A stretch of DNA of 64,000 nucleotides from Sphingomonas aerolata (GCF_003046295.1 NZ_PZZN01000003.1:248001-312000); one strand, 5' to 3'. Shown: positions 18,961 to 28,617, numbered from the stretch's first letter. The notes: generated by a model from the sequence alone, not told the origin. Made by a program: numbers and translations.

Positions 18961-19559
18961 TGCGGAGCGAGGCGGAGCACACGGCGCGGATGGCCAAGAA
19001 GAAGGTCGTCCAGGACAAGATCGTCGCTGCCAAGACGATCGAAAAGGGCCTGCTCATGGTCCACACCGGACCGGGTAAGGGCAAGACCACCGCGGCGCTT
19101 GGCATGGCGGTGCGGATGATGGGGCATGGGCGAAAGGTCGGGATCGTGCAGTTCGTCAAGGGTGCGATGACGACCGGCGAGAAGGTCATCTTCGACGCCT
19201 TTCCCGATCTGGTCGAATTCAAGCCGATGGGCGAGGGCTTTACCTGGGATACGCAGGATCGGGCCCGCGACATCGCAGTGGCGCGCGAAGGGTGGGACGA
19301 GGTCCGCCGGATGATCGCCGACCCGAGCTATGCGATGGTCATTGCCGACGAGATCAACATCGTCCTGCGCTATGACTATCTGCCACTCGACGAGGTGCTT
19401 GCGGGGTTCGCGGCGCGACCGGCGATGACGCATGTCGTGGCGACGGGGCGCAACGCGCCCGAGGCGTTGATCGCCGCGGCGGATCTCGTCACCGAGATGG
19501 GGCAGGTCAAGCATCCGTTCCGGGGTGGGGTCAAGGCCCAGGCCGGCGTCGAGTTCTAA
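18960..19559 (+). CDS. cobO: Cob(I)yrinic acid a,c-diamide adenosyltransferase
   Basis: It adds the 5'-deoxyadenosyl group from ATP to reduced corrinoids (CobA/CobO/BtuR family). The 199 residues contain the P-loop variant VHTGPGKGKTTAALGMAVRM, the FVKGAMTTGE stretch and VIADEINIVLRYDYLPLDEV, all diagnostic. Its ATG overlaps the btuB stop, so it sits under the same riboswitch. Imported corrinoids would be adenosylated here before entering the salvage enzymes encoded downstream. It converges on btuF with a 4-base overlap. Confidence 0.96.
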   Translation: MRSEAEHTARMAKKKVVQDKIVAAKTIEKGLLMVHTGPGKGKTTAALGMAVRMMGHGRKVGIVQFVKGAMTTGEKVIFDAFPDLVEFKPMGEGFTWDTQDRARDIAVAREGWDEVRRMIADPSYAMVIADEINIVLRYDYLPLDEVLAGFAARPAMTHVVATGRNAPEALIAAADLVTEMGQVKHPFRGGVKAQAGVEF

Positions 19560-20404
19560 CGGCCGCGGCGAGGAACCGCCGGACGCGGCGTGCGCAACTG
19601 CGCTGCAAGGCTTTGCGCGGCCAGCACATAGGCGGGACCTCCGCAGACGGTCCACGCCTCGGGGATGCGCAGACGGGGAATCCCGTCGAGAATCGGATGA
19701 TGCAGCATTTCGGTGCCCTGATCGGTCACGCGCTCGGTGGCGCTCTCGACGATGAGATAGTTCGGGCGTGCCAACACCATCTGTTCGAGCGACAGTTGCG
19801 AGAGTGCCGGCTTGCCAAGCCGGGTCGCGAGATTGGCAAGCCCGAGACGCTGCATCAGTTCGTCGACGAGCGTGCCGGTACCGGTCAGGAAACCCCGACG
19901 CTGATAATAGGCCGCCGTACGACCACCTCCCGGCGCGCGCGGCAATCGTGCGAGCGCGGTGTCCATCCGCCGGATCAGCCTTTCGCCGCGATCGCGGTGG
20001 CCGATGGCTGCGGCGACCTGCCGGACTTGCGTCACGATCGCGGCATAGCTGTCAGCGGGGGGCAGATCGAGCGTCGCGACGTGCCGGCCGGCGAGAACGG
20101 CCGTGACCGTCTGGCGTCGGAACGGCGAGGCGATCACCAGATCGGGGTGCAGCATCAGCACGTCTTCCGCGCTGCCGCGGCTGACGGGCATGGTACGCGC
20201 GGCGTTGGCGGCCGCGGACATGTTCGGATCGCGTGCGAACCGGGTGAGCGCGACAATCTGCGCGGGGTCGGCGAGCGCCAGAAGATATTGGTCCGCGCAC
20301 AGGTTGAGCGAAACGATACGCCGCGGCGGTCTAGGCGGCGCCGCCGCGGCGGGTGCGCCGGCGGCAGCGATCATCAGGATGGTCAGGAGACGGCGGCCGC
20401 GCAT
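19556..20404 (-). CDS. btuF: Corrinoid ABC transporter substrate-binding protein BtuF
   Basis: This is a periplasmic binding protein of the helical-backbone class, 282 residues. The signal peptide is MRGRRLLTILMIAAAGAPAA. The mature part opens with RRIVSLNLCADQYLLALADP and contains VLMLHPDLVIASPFRR and LARPNYLIVESA. I use ATG 20404; a TTG two codons upstream is not needed. It lies divergent from btuC (67 bases apart), so the transporter is transcribed in two directions. The binding-protein family also includes heme and siderophore receptors; the corrinoid assignment comes from the btuB-cobO and btuCD neighbours. Confidence 0.88.
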   Translation of the reverse strand: MRGRRLLTILMIAAAGAPAAAAPPRPPRRIVSLNLCADQYLLALADPAQIVALTRFARDPNMSAAANAARTMPVSRGSAEDVLMLHPDLVIASPFRRQTVTAVLAGRHVATLDLPPADSYAAIVTQVRQVAAAIGHRDRGERLIRRMDTALARLPRAPGGGRTAAYYQRRGFLTGTGTLVDELMQRLGLANLATRLGKPALSQLSLEQMVLARPNYLIVESATERVTDQGTEMLHHPILDGIPRLRIPEAWTVCGGPAYVLAAQSLAAQLRTPRPAVPRRGR

Positions 20405-20471
20405 GCGCAAAGCCCTGCCGCAGCGGCCGCTTATGCGCTAGGCGGAAATCGATGCGGTGGGATCTGGCACT

Positions 20472-21467
20472 ATGGAACGCGTGACGCGTGCGCGATTGGT
20501 CGGTGGCCTCGCGCTGCTTGCGCTGTTGGCCGGCGCCGCGTCGGTCGCGGTGGGGAGCGCGGCGATCCCGCTGGCGCATGTCGTGCGGGCGCTCAGCGGG
20601 CAGGGCGATCCGATCGAACGCGCGATCCTGTTCGAACTTCGTCTGCCGCGCGCGATCCTCGGGCTGGCGGTCGGCGCGATGCTGGGGCTTTCGGGTGCCG
20701 CGCTGCAGGGGTTCCTGCGCAATCCGTTGGCCGAGCCATCGGTGCTGGGTGCGTCGAACGGCGCATCGCTGGGCGCGGTGATCGCGCTGTATTTCGGGCT
20801 GGCGGAGCTTCATCCGGCGATGCTGCCGATTGTGGCGATCGCCGGGGCGTTCGCGGCGCTGGGGTTGCTGTTCGTGCTGTCGGCGGGGTCGCAAAGCGCC
20901 TTGTCACTGATCCTCGCGGGGATCGCGGTCGGAACGCTGGCCGTCGCGGGGGTCAGCCTTGCGCTCAACCTGTCCCCGAACCCGTTTGCGGCGATGGAGA
21001 TCATGACCTGGTTGCTCGGGTCGCTCGAAGACCGGTCGTTCAGCCATGTAGCGCTGGCGCTGCCCTGTATCACACTCGGCATGGTGCTGGTCGCCTGGGA
21101 CAGCCATGCGCTCGACGCGCTGACGCTTGGCGAGGATGGCGCGCGCGCGCTCGGCGTCGATCTGCGTCGGACGCGCGTTCGGATGCTGGTCGGGGTGGCG
21201 ATCGGGGTCGGCGGCGCAGTCGCGGTATCGGGCGCGATCGGGTTCATCGGCCTGATCGTCCCGCATCTCGTCCGGCCGATGACAGATCGTTCGCCGTCGG
21301 CGATCCTGCTGCCCTCCGCACTGGGCGGGGCCGCATTGCTCTCCTTTGCCGACGTGCTGGTCCGGGTGATCCCGACGTCGAACGAACTCAAGCTCGGGGT
21401 CGTCACCGCGTTTCTCGGCGTGCCGGTGTTCCTCGTCCACCTCATGCGCGAGCGGCGGCTGTGGTAG
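20472..21467 (+). CDS. btuC: Corrinoid ABC transporter permease BtuC (FecCD family)
   Basis: This inner-membrane permease has 331 residues and repeated hydrophobic segments, including LVGGLALLALLAGAASVAVG and AVAVSGAIGFIGLIVPHLVR. The FecCD hallmarks LRLPRAILGLAVGAMLGLSG, GFLRNPLAEPSVLGASNGA and GFIGLIVPHLVRPMTDRS are present. ATG 20472 is preferred to a GTG 15 bases upstream. It overlaps the btuD start and is divergent from btuF. Confidence 0.93.
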   Translation: MERVTRARLVGGLALLALLAGAASVAVGSAAIPLAHVVRALSGQGDPIERAILFELRLPRAILGLAVGAMLGLSGAALQGFLRNPLAEPSVLGASNGASLGAVIALYFGLAELHPAMLPIVAIAGAFAALGLLFVLSAGSQSALSLILAGIAVGTLAVAGVSLALNLSPNPFAAMEIMTWLLGSLEDRSFSHVALALPCITLGMVLVAWDSHALDALTLGEDGARALGVDLRRTRVRMLVGVAIGVGGAVAVSGAIGFIGLIVPHLVRPMTDRSPSAILLPSALGGAALLSFADVLVRVIPTSNELKLGVVTAFLGVPVFLVHLMRERRLW

Positions 21468-22246
21468 CCCTCTCCGCGGACCGCCTCAGCGTCCGCCGTG
21501 CACGGCGGGTCGTGGTCGACGATGTCAGCTTCGCAGCAGAGGGCGGCGCGCTCATCGGGATCGTCGGCCCCAATGGGGCGGGCAAATCGACGCTGGTCCA
21601 GGCGTTGCTCGGGCTGGTTCCCGCTACGGGGGCGATCCTGCTCGACGGCGTTCCGCTGGCGGAGCGCTCGCGACGCGAGATTGCGCAGACGGTCGCGTAT
21701 CTGCCGCAGGGTCAAAGTCTTCATTGGCCGCTGAGCGTCGAACGTCTCGTCGCGCTGGGCCGATTGCCCCATCTCGCACCGCTGTCCCGCATCTCACGGG
21801 ACGACCATGCCGCGATTGCCCGTGCGATGGTGGCGGCGGACGTGACCACGCTTGCGGCGCGTGTCGCGACCGAGATTTCGGGGGGCGAGCGGGCCCGCGT
21901 CCTGCTGGCAAGGGCACTCGCGGTCGAGGCGCCGGCGCTGATCGTCGACGAGCCGCTCGCATCGCTCGATCCCGCGCATCAGATCGCGGTCATGGACATC
22001 CTGCGGGCGCAGGCCGCGCGCGGCGTCCTGGTGATCGCCGTGCTGCATGATCTGGGGCTTGCCGCACGCTATTGCGATCGTATCCTCGTGCTCGACGCGG
22101 GACGGCTTGTCGCCGACGGTGCGCCTTCGGCGGTGCTGACGCCGGCTCGGCTGCGTGAGACCTATGGCGTTAGGGCGTGGTTCGGATCGATCGAGGGCGT
22201 ACCGGTCGTGGTACCGCTGACGCGTGACAGCGCGCAGGGCGATTGA
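21461..22246 (+). CDS. btuD: Corrinoid ABC transporter ATPase BtuD
   Basis: This 261-residue ATPase powers BtuC. Walker A is GIVGPNGAGKST, the Q-loop region is AYLPQGQSLHWPLSVERLV, the signature is ISGGERARVLLARAL, Walker B is ALIVDEPLASLDP, and the switch His is in IAVLHDLGLAARYCD. The start is GTG 21461, seven bases inside the end of btuC. The same frame stays open far upstream opposite btuF, but that part has no ABC homology. A riboswitch starts 30 bases after its stop. Confidence 0.93.
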   Translation: MVALSADRLSVRRARRVVVDDVSFAAEGGALIGIVGPNGAGKSTLVQALLGLVPATGAILLDGVPLAERSRREIAQTVAYLPQGQSLHWPLSVERLVALGRLPHLAPLSRISRDDHAAIARAMVAADVTTLAARVATEISGGERARVLLARALAVEAPALIVDEPLASLDPAHQIAVMDILRAQAARGVLVIAVLHDLGLAARYCDRILVLDAGRLVADGAPSAVLTPARLRETYGVRAWFGSIEGVPVVVPLTRDSAQGD

Positions 22247-22275
22247 CCCGGGCCGCTCGCCCGGCCTATCCCTCT

Positions 22276-22447
22276 GACCGCGACAGGTTCCCCGGCGACG
22301 GGGATGAAGAGGGAACGGGAGAACCCCGGCTGCCCCTGCAACTGTAAGCGGCGAGCCATCGTGCCATCATGCCATTGGGATCCCGGTCCCGAGAAGGCGG
22401 CGCGAAGGGCTGTGACCCGTGAGCCAGGAGACCTGCCCGTCGCGGTC
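22276..22447 (+). promoter_or_regulatory. Cobalamin riboswitch upstream of the salvage operon
   Basis: This second, shorter cobalamin aptamer closes on a perfect 9-bp helix, gaccgcgac at 22276-22284 with gtcgcggtc at 22439-22447. The core (gcccctgcaactgtaagcgg) and the B12 box gtgagccaggagacctgcc at 22419-22437 are intact. It controls the DUF1636-cobT-cobC-cobS transcript. The whole gap from the btuD stop to 22551 is regulatory. Confidence 0.93.
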
Positions 22448-22499
22448 GTCTTTCGTCCGGCCAGGGTGCGCCGAGCGGACGGGGGTAAACCCGCGCGAC

Positions 22500-22540
22500 G
22501 ACATAACCAGCCTGCGGCCTGTGCCGCGGGCGCGTATGTC
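22500..22540 (+). promoter_or_regulatory. Hairpin between riboswitch and DUF1636 gene
   Basis: An outer pair gacata/tatgtc (22500-22505, 22535-22540) encloses a 9-bp stem gcctgcggc/gccgcgggc (22510-22518, 22523-22531, one G-U). It ends two bases before the ribosome site gggg of the next gene. It probably forms part of the expression platform, acting on translation or as an attenuator; no U-tract follows. Confidence 0.5.
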
Positions 22541-22551
22541 ATGGGGTTTCA

Positions 22552-22968
22552 ATGCCGAATCTACTGGTTCCCGCCGAAGATGGTGCGGCCGTCGTCGCCT
22601 GCAGCACCTGCCGCGCGTCCACCGATGCGAAGGACGATGCCGAGGGCATGCGGGGCGGTGCGCGGCTCGTTGCGGCGTTGCAGGCGGTCCAGGCAAGCGA
22701 TCCGCGCTATGCGGGGATTGCTGTCCAGGCGATGCCGTGCCTGTTCGCCTGCCAGGATTTCTGCACCATCCATGTCCGCGGGCCCGCGAAGATCGGCTAT
22801 GTGCTGGGGCGCTTCACGCCTGATGAGGAAGCAGCGCGGGCGATCCTCGATTACGCCGTGCTGCATGCGGAGAGTGCGGAGGGGCAGGTGCCGTTTCGGC
22901 AGTGGCCCGCCGGGATCAAGGGGCATTTCATCACCCGGACGCCCCCCGCCGGCTATGTCGCGCAGTGA
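22552..22968 (+). CDS. DUF1636-family cysteine-rich protein
   Basis: This 138-residue protein has cysteines at about 17, 20 (CSTC), 63, 67 (CLFAC) and 71. The spacing recalls thioredoxin-fold [2Fe-2S] ferredoxins, and the family is annotated as putative metal-binding. There is no signal peptide. It is the first gene after the second cobalamin riboswitch and overlaps cobT (GTGA), so a cobalamin-linked role such as corrinoid reduction before adenosylation or cobalt handling is likely. The biochemical function is not known to me. Confidence 0.88.
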   Translation: MPNLLVPAEDGAAVVACSTCRASTDAKDDAEGMRGGARLVAALQAVQASDPRYAGIAVQAMPCLFACQDFCTIHVRGPAKIGYVLGRFTPDEEAARAILDYAVLHAESAEGQVPFRQWPAGIKGHFITRTPPAGYVAQ

Positions 22969-23978
22969 CGCTGTTCCCGACGGTCGCGGCGTTCGAGGCG
23001 GCGCTGGAGGCCCTTCCTGCGGCAGACGAAGCCGCGCGAGGAGCCGCATCGCTGCGGCAAACACAGTTGACCAAGCCGCCCGGATCGCTCGGCCGACTTG
23101 AAGACCTCGCAGTCTTCATGGCGGGCTGGCAGGGGCGCGAGCGGCCGCGGTTCGAGCGTGCGCGAGCGGCAATTTTCGCCGGAAATCACGGCGTTGCGGT
23201 GCACGGGGTCAGCGCTTTCCCGGTCTCCGTGACCGCACAGATGGTCGACAATTTCCGCCGTGGGGGCGCGGCGATCAATGCGCTGGCGGATGCTGTCGGG
23301 CTCGAGCTGTTCATCGCCGACATCGATCTGGAAACCCCCACTGCGGATTTCACGACGGGGCCGGCGATGGACGAAGCCGCGTGTCTCGCCGCACTCAACA
23401 TTGGCGCCGACGTCGTCGTGCCGGGGCTCGACTTGCTCGTCGTTGGCGAAATGGGGATCGGCAATTCGACGTCGGCCGCAGCACTGTGTCTGCGCAGTTA
23501 CGGCGGAACCGCCGCCGGCTGGGTTGGCCCGGGGACGGGGGTTGATGTGGCGGGAATCGCGCGGAAAATCGCGGTCGTTGAGGCGGGGATTGGGCGGCAT
23601 GATGATTTCCTGCGTACGCCGTTCGAGACGTTGCGGCGGGTGGGGGGGCGTGAAATCGTCGCGATCGCTGGCGCGGTGGTGGCGGCGCGGCTGGCGGGGG
23701 TGCCGGTGGTGCTCGACGGGTTCATTTCGTCGGCGGCGATCGCACCGATTGCGGCGGCGTATCCTGGCATCACAGAGCATTGCATTGCCGGGCATTGTTC
23801 GGCCGAGCCGGGGCATGAGCGACTGCTCGCCGCGCTGAAACTCGAGCCTTTACTGAGACTTGGGATGCGGCTGGGGGAGGGAAGCGGGGCGGCGGTTGCG
23901 GTCGGGGTGATCCGGTCGGCGGTGGCGGCGCATGACGGGATGGCGACGTTTGCCGAGGCGGGGGTGTCGGTGGCGTGA
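22965..23978 (+). CDS. cobT: Nicotinate-nucleotide-dimethylbenzimidazole phosphoribosyltransferase
   Basis: It makes alpha-ribazole phosphate from dimethylbenzimidazole and NaMN for the lower ligand. The 337 residues include TKPPGSLGRLEDLAVFMAGW, IFAGNHGVAVHGVSAFP, VVGEMGIGNSTSAAALC and the C-terminal GEGSGAAVAVGVIR with the catalytic Glu. The start is GTG 22965 (VTLFPTVAAF), overlapping the DUF1636 stop. It is followed by the phosphatase gene with a 4-base overlap. No bluB for dimethylbenzimidazole synthesis is in the window. Confidence 0.96.
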   Translation: MTLFPTVAAFEAALEALPAADEAARGAASLRQTQLTKPPGSLGRLEDLAVFMAGWQGRERPRFERARAAIFAGNHGVAVHGVSAFPVSVTAQMVDNFRRGGAAINALADAVGLELFIADIDLETPTADFTTGPAMDEAACLAALNIGADVVVPGLDLLVVGEMGIGNSTSAAALCLRSYGGTAAGWVGPGTGVDVAGIARKIAVVEAGIGRHDDFLRTPFETLRRVGGREIVAIAGAVVAARLAGVPVVLDGFISSAAIAPIAAAYPGITEHCIAGHCSAEPGHERLLAALKLEPLLRLGMRLGEGSGAAVAVGVIRSAVAAHDGMATFAEAGVSVA

Positions 23979-24553
23979 GTGGGGCGTTCCTGCTCCACCT
24001 GTTGCGGCATGGTGCGCCTGAACTGACTGGGCGGATGCTGGGGCGGACCGATAGTCCGGTCACGGCGGAGGGGATGGCGGCCTGTGTGGCTCGGGTAAAA
24101 CCGCTGAATTTCAAGAAGATCGTCTGTTCTGATCTCATGCGATCGCAGGCTGTTGCGGATGCGATCGGGCGGGAGCGGGGGCTAACTCCGACGACCGATG
24201 CGCGGTGGCGGGAGCTGGATTTTGGGGATTGGGACGGGCTGGCTGCGGCGGACATCGACGCGGCGGCGTTGCAGCGGTTCTGGGACGATCCGGATGGTGC
24301 ACCGCCACCGGGTGGGGAACGGTGGAGCGATCTGGTCGCGAGAATTACCGATGCGATAGAAGATCTTACGCCCGAAACCTCATTGATCGTGACACATGGC
24401 GGGGCGATGCGTGCGGCGTTGAAATCGCTGTGCGGGTTCGGGTTGCGCGAGCTCTGGGCGTTCGATTTGCCTTACGCGGCGCTGATTAGTTTGCGGATCT
24501 GGCCGGACCGGACGGCGCAGATCGTGGGGCTGCAGACGGATCCGGTTTCTTGA
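23975..24553 (+). CDS. cobC: Alpha-ribazole phosphatase (histidine phosphatase family)
   Basis: This 192-residue protein carries the phosphoglycerate-mutase RHG motif (LLHLLRHGAPELTGRMLGRT) and the second catalytic His in SLIVTHGGAMRAAL. Placed between cobT and cobS with 4-base overlaps on both sides, it should remove the phosphate from alpha-ribazole phosphate or from cobalamin phosphate. The symbol follows Salmonella usage; the family is broad, so the assignment depends on context. The GTG start at 23975 overlaps the cobT stop. Confidence 0.88.
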   Translation: MSGAFLLHLLRHGAPELTGRMLGRTDSPVTAEGMAACVARVKPLNFKKIVCSDLMRSQAVADAIGRERGLTPTTDARWRELDFGDWDGLAAADIDAAALQRFWDDPDGAPPPGGERWSDLVARITDAIEDLTPETSLIVTHGGAMRAALKSLCGFGLRELWAFDLPYAALISLRIWPDRTAQIVGLQTDPVS

Positions 24554-25266
24554 AGCGGCTGATCGTCGCCTTCGGCTTCCTGACGCGCGTGCCGGTGCCG
24601 CAAGTTGCTGCGGACGCTGAGGATTTTGCTGCGGCGATCCGGTGGTATCCGGTCGTCGGGGCGTGCATCGGGGTCGTCGTCGCGGCGGCGGGGTGGGTCG
24701 GCGCGCTGATCGATCCGTGGACGGGTGCGCTCGCCGCGCTGACAACTTGGGTAGCGATTACAGGGGCTTTGCACCTGGATGGGCTGGCGGATCTGGCAGA
24801 CGGGCTGGGTGCCGCGCATGGCAATCGCGACCGGCTGATCGCGGTGATGGCGGATCCGCATATCGGCAGCTTCGGCGTTGTGATGATCACCCTGCAACTC
24901 AGTGCAAAGCTTGTATTATTGCATGCCGTTTCGAGTCTGGGATGGGCGGTCGTGATCGTCGTCCCGATGCTCGCGCGGATCGGTCCGTTGTGCTGGGCGC
25001 GGTGGGTGCCGCTGCTCCGGGAGGGCGGGCTGGGAGGGATGGTGGCAGGGAAGATCAGGGTGCACGATCTGGTGTTTTGGGGGTGCGTAACAGGGTGTTT
25101 AGGGGTGCCTGTGCATGCCGTTGCAGGGGCCCCTGCACTGATCGCGGTATTCGGCTGGTGGCTGATCCGACGGGTCGGCGGCGTATCGGGGGATTGCCAC
25201 GGCGCGGGGATCGAATTCGTCGAGACCGGGATGCTAGTCGCGCTCGCCATTGCCGGCCGCGTCTGA
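24550..25266 (+). CDS. cobS: Adenosylcobinamide-GDP ribazoletransferase
   Basis: This integral membrane enzyme joins adenosylcobinamide-GDP to alpha-ribazole. The 238 residues begin with [11 protein letters not shown] and contain the catalytic motif [20 protein letters not shown], with hydrophobic segments in between. It starts at TTG 24550, overlapping the phosphatase stop. Its 3' end overlaps the convergent cobQ gene by 33 bases, so the plus-strand salvage operon ends here. Confidence 0.94.
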   Translation: MKRLIVAFGFLTRVPVPQVAADAEDFAAAIRWYPVVGACIGVVVAAAGWVGALIDPWTGALAALTTWVAITGALHLDGLADLADGLGAAHGNRDRLIAVMADPHIGSFGVVMITLQLSAKLVLLHAVSSLGWAVVIVVPMLARIGPLCWARWVPLLREGGLGGMVAGKIRVHDLVFWGCVTGCLGVPVHAVAGAPALIAVFGWWLIRRVGGVSGDCHGAGIEFVETGMLVALAIAGRV

Positions 25267-26724
25267 CCCCGCGAGCTTCGACACTGCGATCAGCGCGTCG
25301 ATATCGAGATGGCGTTCGAGCGTTTCCGCAATCGCATCAAGCGCGGCGTCGATCGACGCGCCATGGTCGGCCCCGACCGCGCCCACCCCGAGCCGGCTGA
25401 GCCAGGCGCGGCGCTGATCCGCGAGGCCGAGCAGGCCGTGGACATAGCTGCCGGAGACGAGCCCGTCGGGACTGACCGCGCCGTCGCGGCGGCCATCGTC
25501 GCGGGTCGTCAGCGCGCGCACGGTGTCGGGGCCGGTGGTTTCGCCGATATGGATCTCATAGCCGTCGAACCGTGCGCCGATCGCGGTGCCGGCGACGCGT
25601 TCGAGCGTCTTGGCGGGGGACAGGATCGTCGCGACGTCGAGCAGGCCGAGACCGGGGGCGATACCGGCGGGACCCTCCAGCCCGTCCGGATCGGCGATGC
25701 TGCGGCCGAGCATCTGATAGCCGCCGCAAAGCCCGAGCACGGGGCGGCCGCGGCGGCGATGCGCGTGGATGTCGATGTCCCAGCCCTGCCCGCGGAGAAA
25801 GGCGAGGTCGGGGATCGTCGCCTTGGAGCCGGCGAGGATGATCATGTCGGCGTCGGGGATCGGTTCGCCGGGCGGGACCATGACGAGCGTGACGCCGGGG
25901 TCGAGCCGCAGCGGGTCGAGATCGTCGAAATTGGCGATTCGCGGGGTGATCGGACAGGCGATGACGACCTGGCCGTCCTGCCGGCCGTGACCGGGGCGGC
26001 GTTCGAGGATGACCGCGTCCTCGCTCGGCAGGCGGGCGGCCTCGGGAAGCCAGGGGATGACGCCATAGCCGCGCCAGCCCGACCGCGCCTCGATCGCGCG
26101 ATAGCCGTCGTCGAACAGCGCGGGGTCGCCGCGAAACTTGTTGACGAGGAAGCCGTGGATCATCGCGGCGTCGGCGGGATCGATCACCGCGCGCGTGCCG
26201 ACGAGCGAGGCGATGACGCCGCCCCGGTCGATGTCGCCGATCAGGATGACGGGGACGCCCGCTGCGCGCGCAAAGCCCATGTTGGCGATGTCGGCGGCGC
26301 GCAGGTTGATCTCGGCGGGACTGCCCGCGCCCTCGACGACGACGATGTCCGCCTGCGCCCGGAGCCGGCGATAGCTGGCGAGCACGTCGTCCATCAGCCC
26401 CGCGCGCCCCTCGCGCCAGCGGCTGGCGCGCAGGATGCCGCGGACCTTGCCGTGGACGACGAGTTGCGAACTGCGGTCGCCCTGCGGCTTGAGCAGAACG
26501 GGGTTCATGTCGGTGGTCGGCGCGGTGCGCGCAGCGATCGCCTGGGTCGCCTGCGCGCGGCCGATCTCGCCGCCATCGGCGGTGACGGCGGCGTTGTTCG
26601 ACATGTTCTGCGGCTTGAAGGGCCGGACGGCGAGCCCGCGATTGGCGAGCGCGCGACAGAGGCCGGCGACGAGCACCGACTTGCCAACGTCCGAGCCGGT
26701 GCCCTGGAGCATCACCGCACCCAC
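25234..26724 (-). CDS. cobQ: Cobyric acid synthase
   Basis: It amidates four side chains of adenosylcobyrinic acid a,c-diamide with glutamine and ATP. The 496 residues have the N-terminal dethiobiotin-synthetase-like domain ([35 protein letters not shown]) and a C-terminal class I amidotransferase with the Cys nucleophile in [11 protein letters not shown] and the His in [13 protein letters not shown] 26724 overlaps cbiB by 13 bases; an ATG at 26712 (TGATG overlap) is the alternative. It is striking because no upstream corrin genes are present. Confidence 0.95.
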   Translation of the reverse strand: MGAVMLQGTGSDVGKSVLVAGLCRALANRGLAVRPFKPQNMSNNAAVTADGGEIGRAQATQAIAARTAPTTDMNPVLLKPQGDRSSQLVVHGKVRGILRASRWREGRAGLMDDVLASYRRLRAQADIVVVEGAGSPAEINLRAADIANMGFARAAGVPVILIGDIDRGGVIASLVGTRAVIDPADAAMIHGFLVNKFRGDPALFDDGYRAIEARSGWRGYGVIPWLPEAARLPSEDAVILERRPGHGRQDGQVVIACPITPRIANFDDLDPLRLDPGVTLVMVPPGEPIPDADMIILAGSKATIPDLAFLRGQGWDIDIHAHRRRGRPVLGLCGGYQMLGRSIADPDGLEGPAGIAPGLGLLDVATILSPAKTLERVAGTAIGARFDGYEIHIGETTGPDTVRALTTRDDGRRDGAVSPDGLVSGSYVHGLLGLADQRRAWLSRLGVGAVGADHGASIDAALDAIAETLERHLDIDALIAVSKLAGSDAAGNGERD

Positions 26725-27650
26725 AGCAGCGCCCCCGTGACGATCCAGAGTAGCAGGCAGGCGCGGCGATAGACCTGGAGCGCGCGGGCGATGTCGGCGG
26801 CGGTGGCGGCGGGGCGACCGCTGCCGATCCAGGGCTTCAGCTGGGTGACGCCGTCATAGCTGACCGGACCGGCGAGGCGGAGGTCGAGCACGCCCGCCAT
26901 CGCCGCTTCGGGCCAGCCGGCATTGGGCGAGGCGTGTTTGCGCGCGTCGCGCCGCATCACGCGCCAGCCGCCGGGACCGGCGAGGCACAGCAAGCCGCCG
27001 CTGATCCGTGCGGGGATCCAGTTGGCGAGATCGTCGATCCGTGCGGACGCCCAGCCGAACGCGCGCCAACGGGGTTCGCGGTGACCGATCAGGCTGTCGG
27101 CGGTGTTGATCGCCTTGTAGATCCACAGCCCGGGAAGCCCGCCGATAAGCAGCCAGAAGAGCGGAGCGACGATGCCGTCGCAGAAGCTTTCGGCAAGGCT
27201 TTCGATTCCGGCGCGGGCGATGCCGGCGGAGTCGAGCCGGTCGGTGTCGCGACCGACGATCTTGCCAACCGCGATCCGCGCACCCTGCACGTCACCCTTG
27301 CCGAGCGCGGCGGCGATCGGCGCGACGTGATCGTTGAGGCTGCGCTGCGCGAGGCCCGGGGCGGCGAGGAGGCCGATGCCGATCCAGGCATAGCCGCCTA
27401 GATAGGTCGTCAGCAGCCAGGTCGCGCCCCAGGCGATCCCGCCCGTCACCGCGAGCGTGATCGCAAGCGTCGCGACCCCGGCGATGCGGCGTGTTGCGTC
27501 GGGCCATGCCGGACGGTTGAGCGCCTTTTCGATGCTGCCGATGATCGCGGCGATCGCGCCGACGGGGTGACCGATCCGACGGTAGAGCCGTTCCGGCCAG
27601 CCGAACGCGGCATCGAGCGCGAGGGCGATGAGGGCGACGGGGTCAGCCAT
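26712..27650 (-). CDS. cbiB: Adenosylcobinamide-phosphate synthase
   Basis: This polytopic membrane enzyme attaches aminopropanol phosphate to adenosylcobyric acid (CobD in Pseudomonas denitrificans usage). The 312 residues begin at [20 protein letters not shown] and contain [20 protein letters not shown] followed by [15 protein letters not shown], the strongly conserved family core. ATG 27650 is preferred; the frame stays open upstream but outside the family pattern. It overlaps the decarboxylase gene by 8 bases and cobQ by 13. Confidence 0.94.
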   Translation of the reverse strand: MADPVALIALALDAAFGWPERLYRRIGHPVGAIAAIIGSIEKALNRPAWPDATRRIAGVATLAITLAVTGGIAWGATWLLTTYLGGYAWIGIGLLAAPGLAQRSLNDHVAPIAAALGKGDVQGARIAVGKIVGRDTDRLDSAGIARAGIESLAESFCDGIVAPLFWLLIGGLPGLWIYKAINTADSLIGHREPRWRAFGWASARIDDLANWIPARISGGLLCLAGPGGWRVMRRDARKHASPNAGWPEAAMAGVLDLRLAGPVSYDGVTQLKPWIGSGRPAATAADIARALQVYRRACLLLWIVTGALLWVR

Positions 27651-28617
27651 GCGCGAGTGCCGCGTCGAGACGCGCCAGTGCAGTCGCGTCGGCGGGGACA
27701 CCGAGACGGAGCCAGCGGGGGTCATAGGTGAAGGGACGCGTCAGGATGCCCGCCATATTAAGACGCTCGAACAGCGACTTGGCGTCGTCTGTTGCGATGA
27801 GGCGGAAGAGCGGGCAGGCGCCCGTCGCGGTCAGCCCGTGGCGGAGAAGTACCGCGTCGAGCGCGGCCGCGCGGGTGACGAGCTGAGCGCGCGTCGTCTC
27901 GATCCAGTCGCGGTCGGCATAGGCGGCGGTGCCGATCGCGAGCGCGGTGGCGGAGATCGGCCAGCTGCCCAGACGGTCGCGGACCCGCGCGACGATGCTA
28001 GGCGGTGCGATCATGAAGCCGAGCCTCACGCCCGCTAGACCGAAGAACTTGCCGAATGATCGGAAGAGGATGACGGGATCTGCTGCGGACAGATGCGAAG
28101 ACAGGCCGGCGTCGGGCAGCGTGTCGGCGAAGGCCTCGTCGACGACCAGCCAGCCGGCATTCTCGCGGAGACGGTCGATCACTGGCCTGAGCGCGTCCGG
28201 ACTTACCAGACGGCCGTCGGGGTTGTTCGGGTTGGCGAGCAGGATGGTGCCGCCATGTGTCGCTTCGTCGGTCAGGCTGTCGATCGAGATACGCGCGGGG
28301 AAGACCGCTTCGTGCGTCGCGTAGCTGGGGCCGACATGGCGGGCGCGGGCGGGGAGGCCGAGTCCGCCGAGCAGGCGGAGGCCGATCTCGGTGCCGGGCA
28401 GCGCGACGACGCGCGCGGGGTCGGTGCCGAAGTGGCGCGCGGCGACGGCCTCGAGCGTGGCGAGTGCGGCGGGCGAGGGGAGGCTGCGCAGGTCGACCGC
28501 GAGATTGGCGGGCGGCTCCCACGCGCAGGGGTTGATCCCGGTCGACAGGTCGAGCCAGGGACGCGGCGCGTGCGGGTACAGCGCCTGCGCGCTGTCGATC
28601 CGGCCGCCATGTTCCAT
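27643..28617 (-). CDS. cobD: L-threonine-O-3-phosphate decarboxylase (PLP-dependent)
   Basis: It supplies aminopropanol phosphate for CbiB. This class I/II aminotransferase-fold protein has about 324 residues. PRPWLDLSTGINPCAWEP marks the N-terminus. ILLANPNNPDGRLVSPD holds the PLP-contact Asn, WLVVDEAFADTL the Asp, and FRSFGKFFGLAGVRLGF the Schiff-base Lys. The start at ATG 28617 (MEHGGRID) matches the family, while ATG 28680 would add an Ala-rich leader; neither has a strong ribosome site. The symbol follows Salmonella usage. It is divergent from cobU and is the first gene of the cobD-cbiB-cobQ run. Confidence 0.92.
   Translation of the reverse strand: MEHGGRIDSAQALYPHAPRPWLDLSTGINPCAWEPPANLAVDLRSLPSPAALATLEAVAARHFGTDPARVVALPGTEIGLRLLGGLGLPARARHVGPSYATHEAVFPARISIDSLTDEATHGGTILLANPNNPDGRLVSPDALRPVIDRLRENAGWLVVDEAFADTLPDAGLSSHLSAADPVILFRSFGKFFGLAGVRLGFMIAPPSIVARVRDRLGSWPISATALAIGTAAYADRDWIETTRAQLVTRAAALDAVLLRHGLTATGACPLFRLIATDDAKSLFERLNMAGILTRPFTYDPRWLRLGVPADATALARLDAALAHG

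Noticed and set aside
19613..21460. Upstream extension of the BtuD frame to about 877 codons
   Set aside because: The extra part runs antisense to btuF and out of frame through btuC; only the last 261 codons show ABC ATPase motifs.
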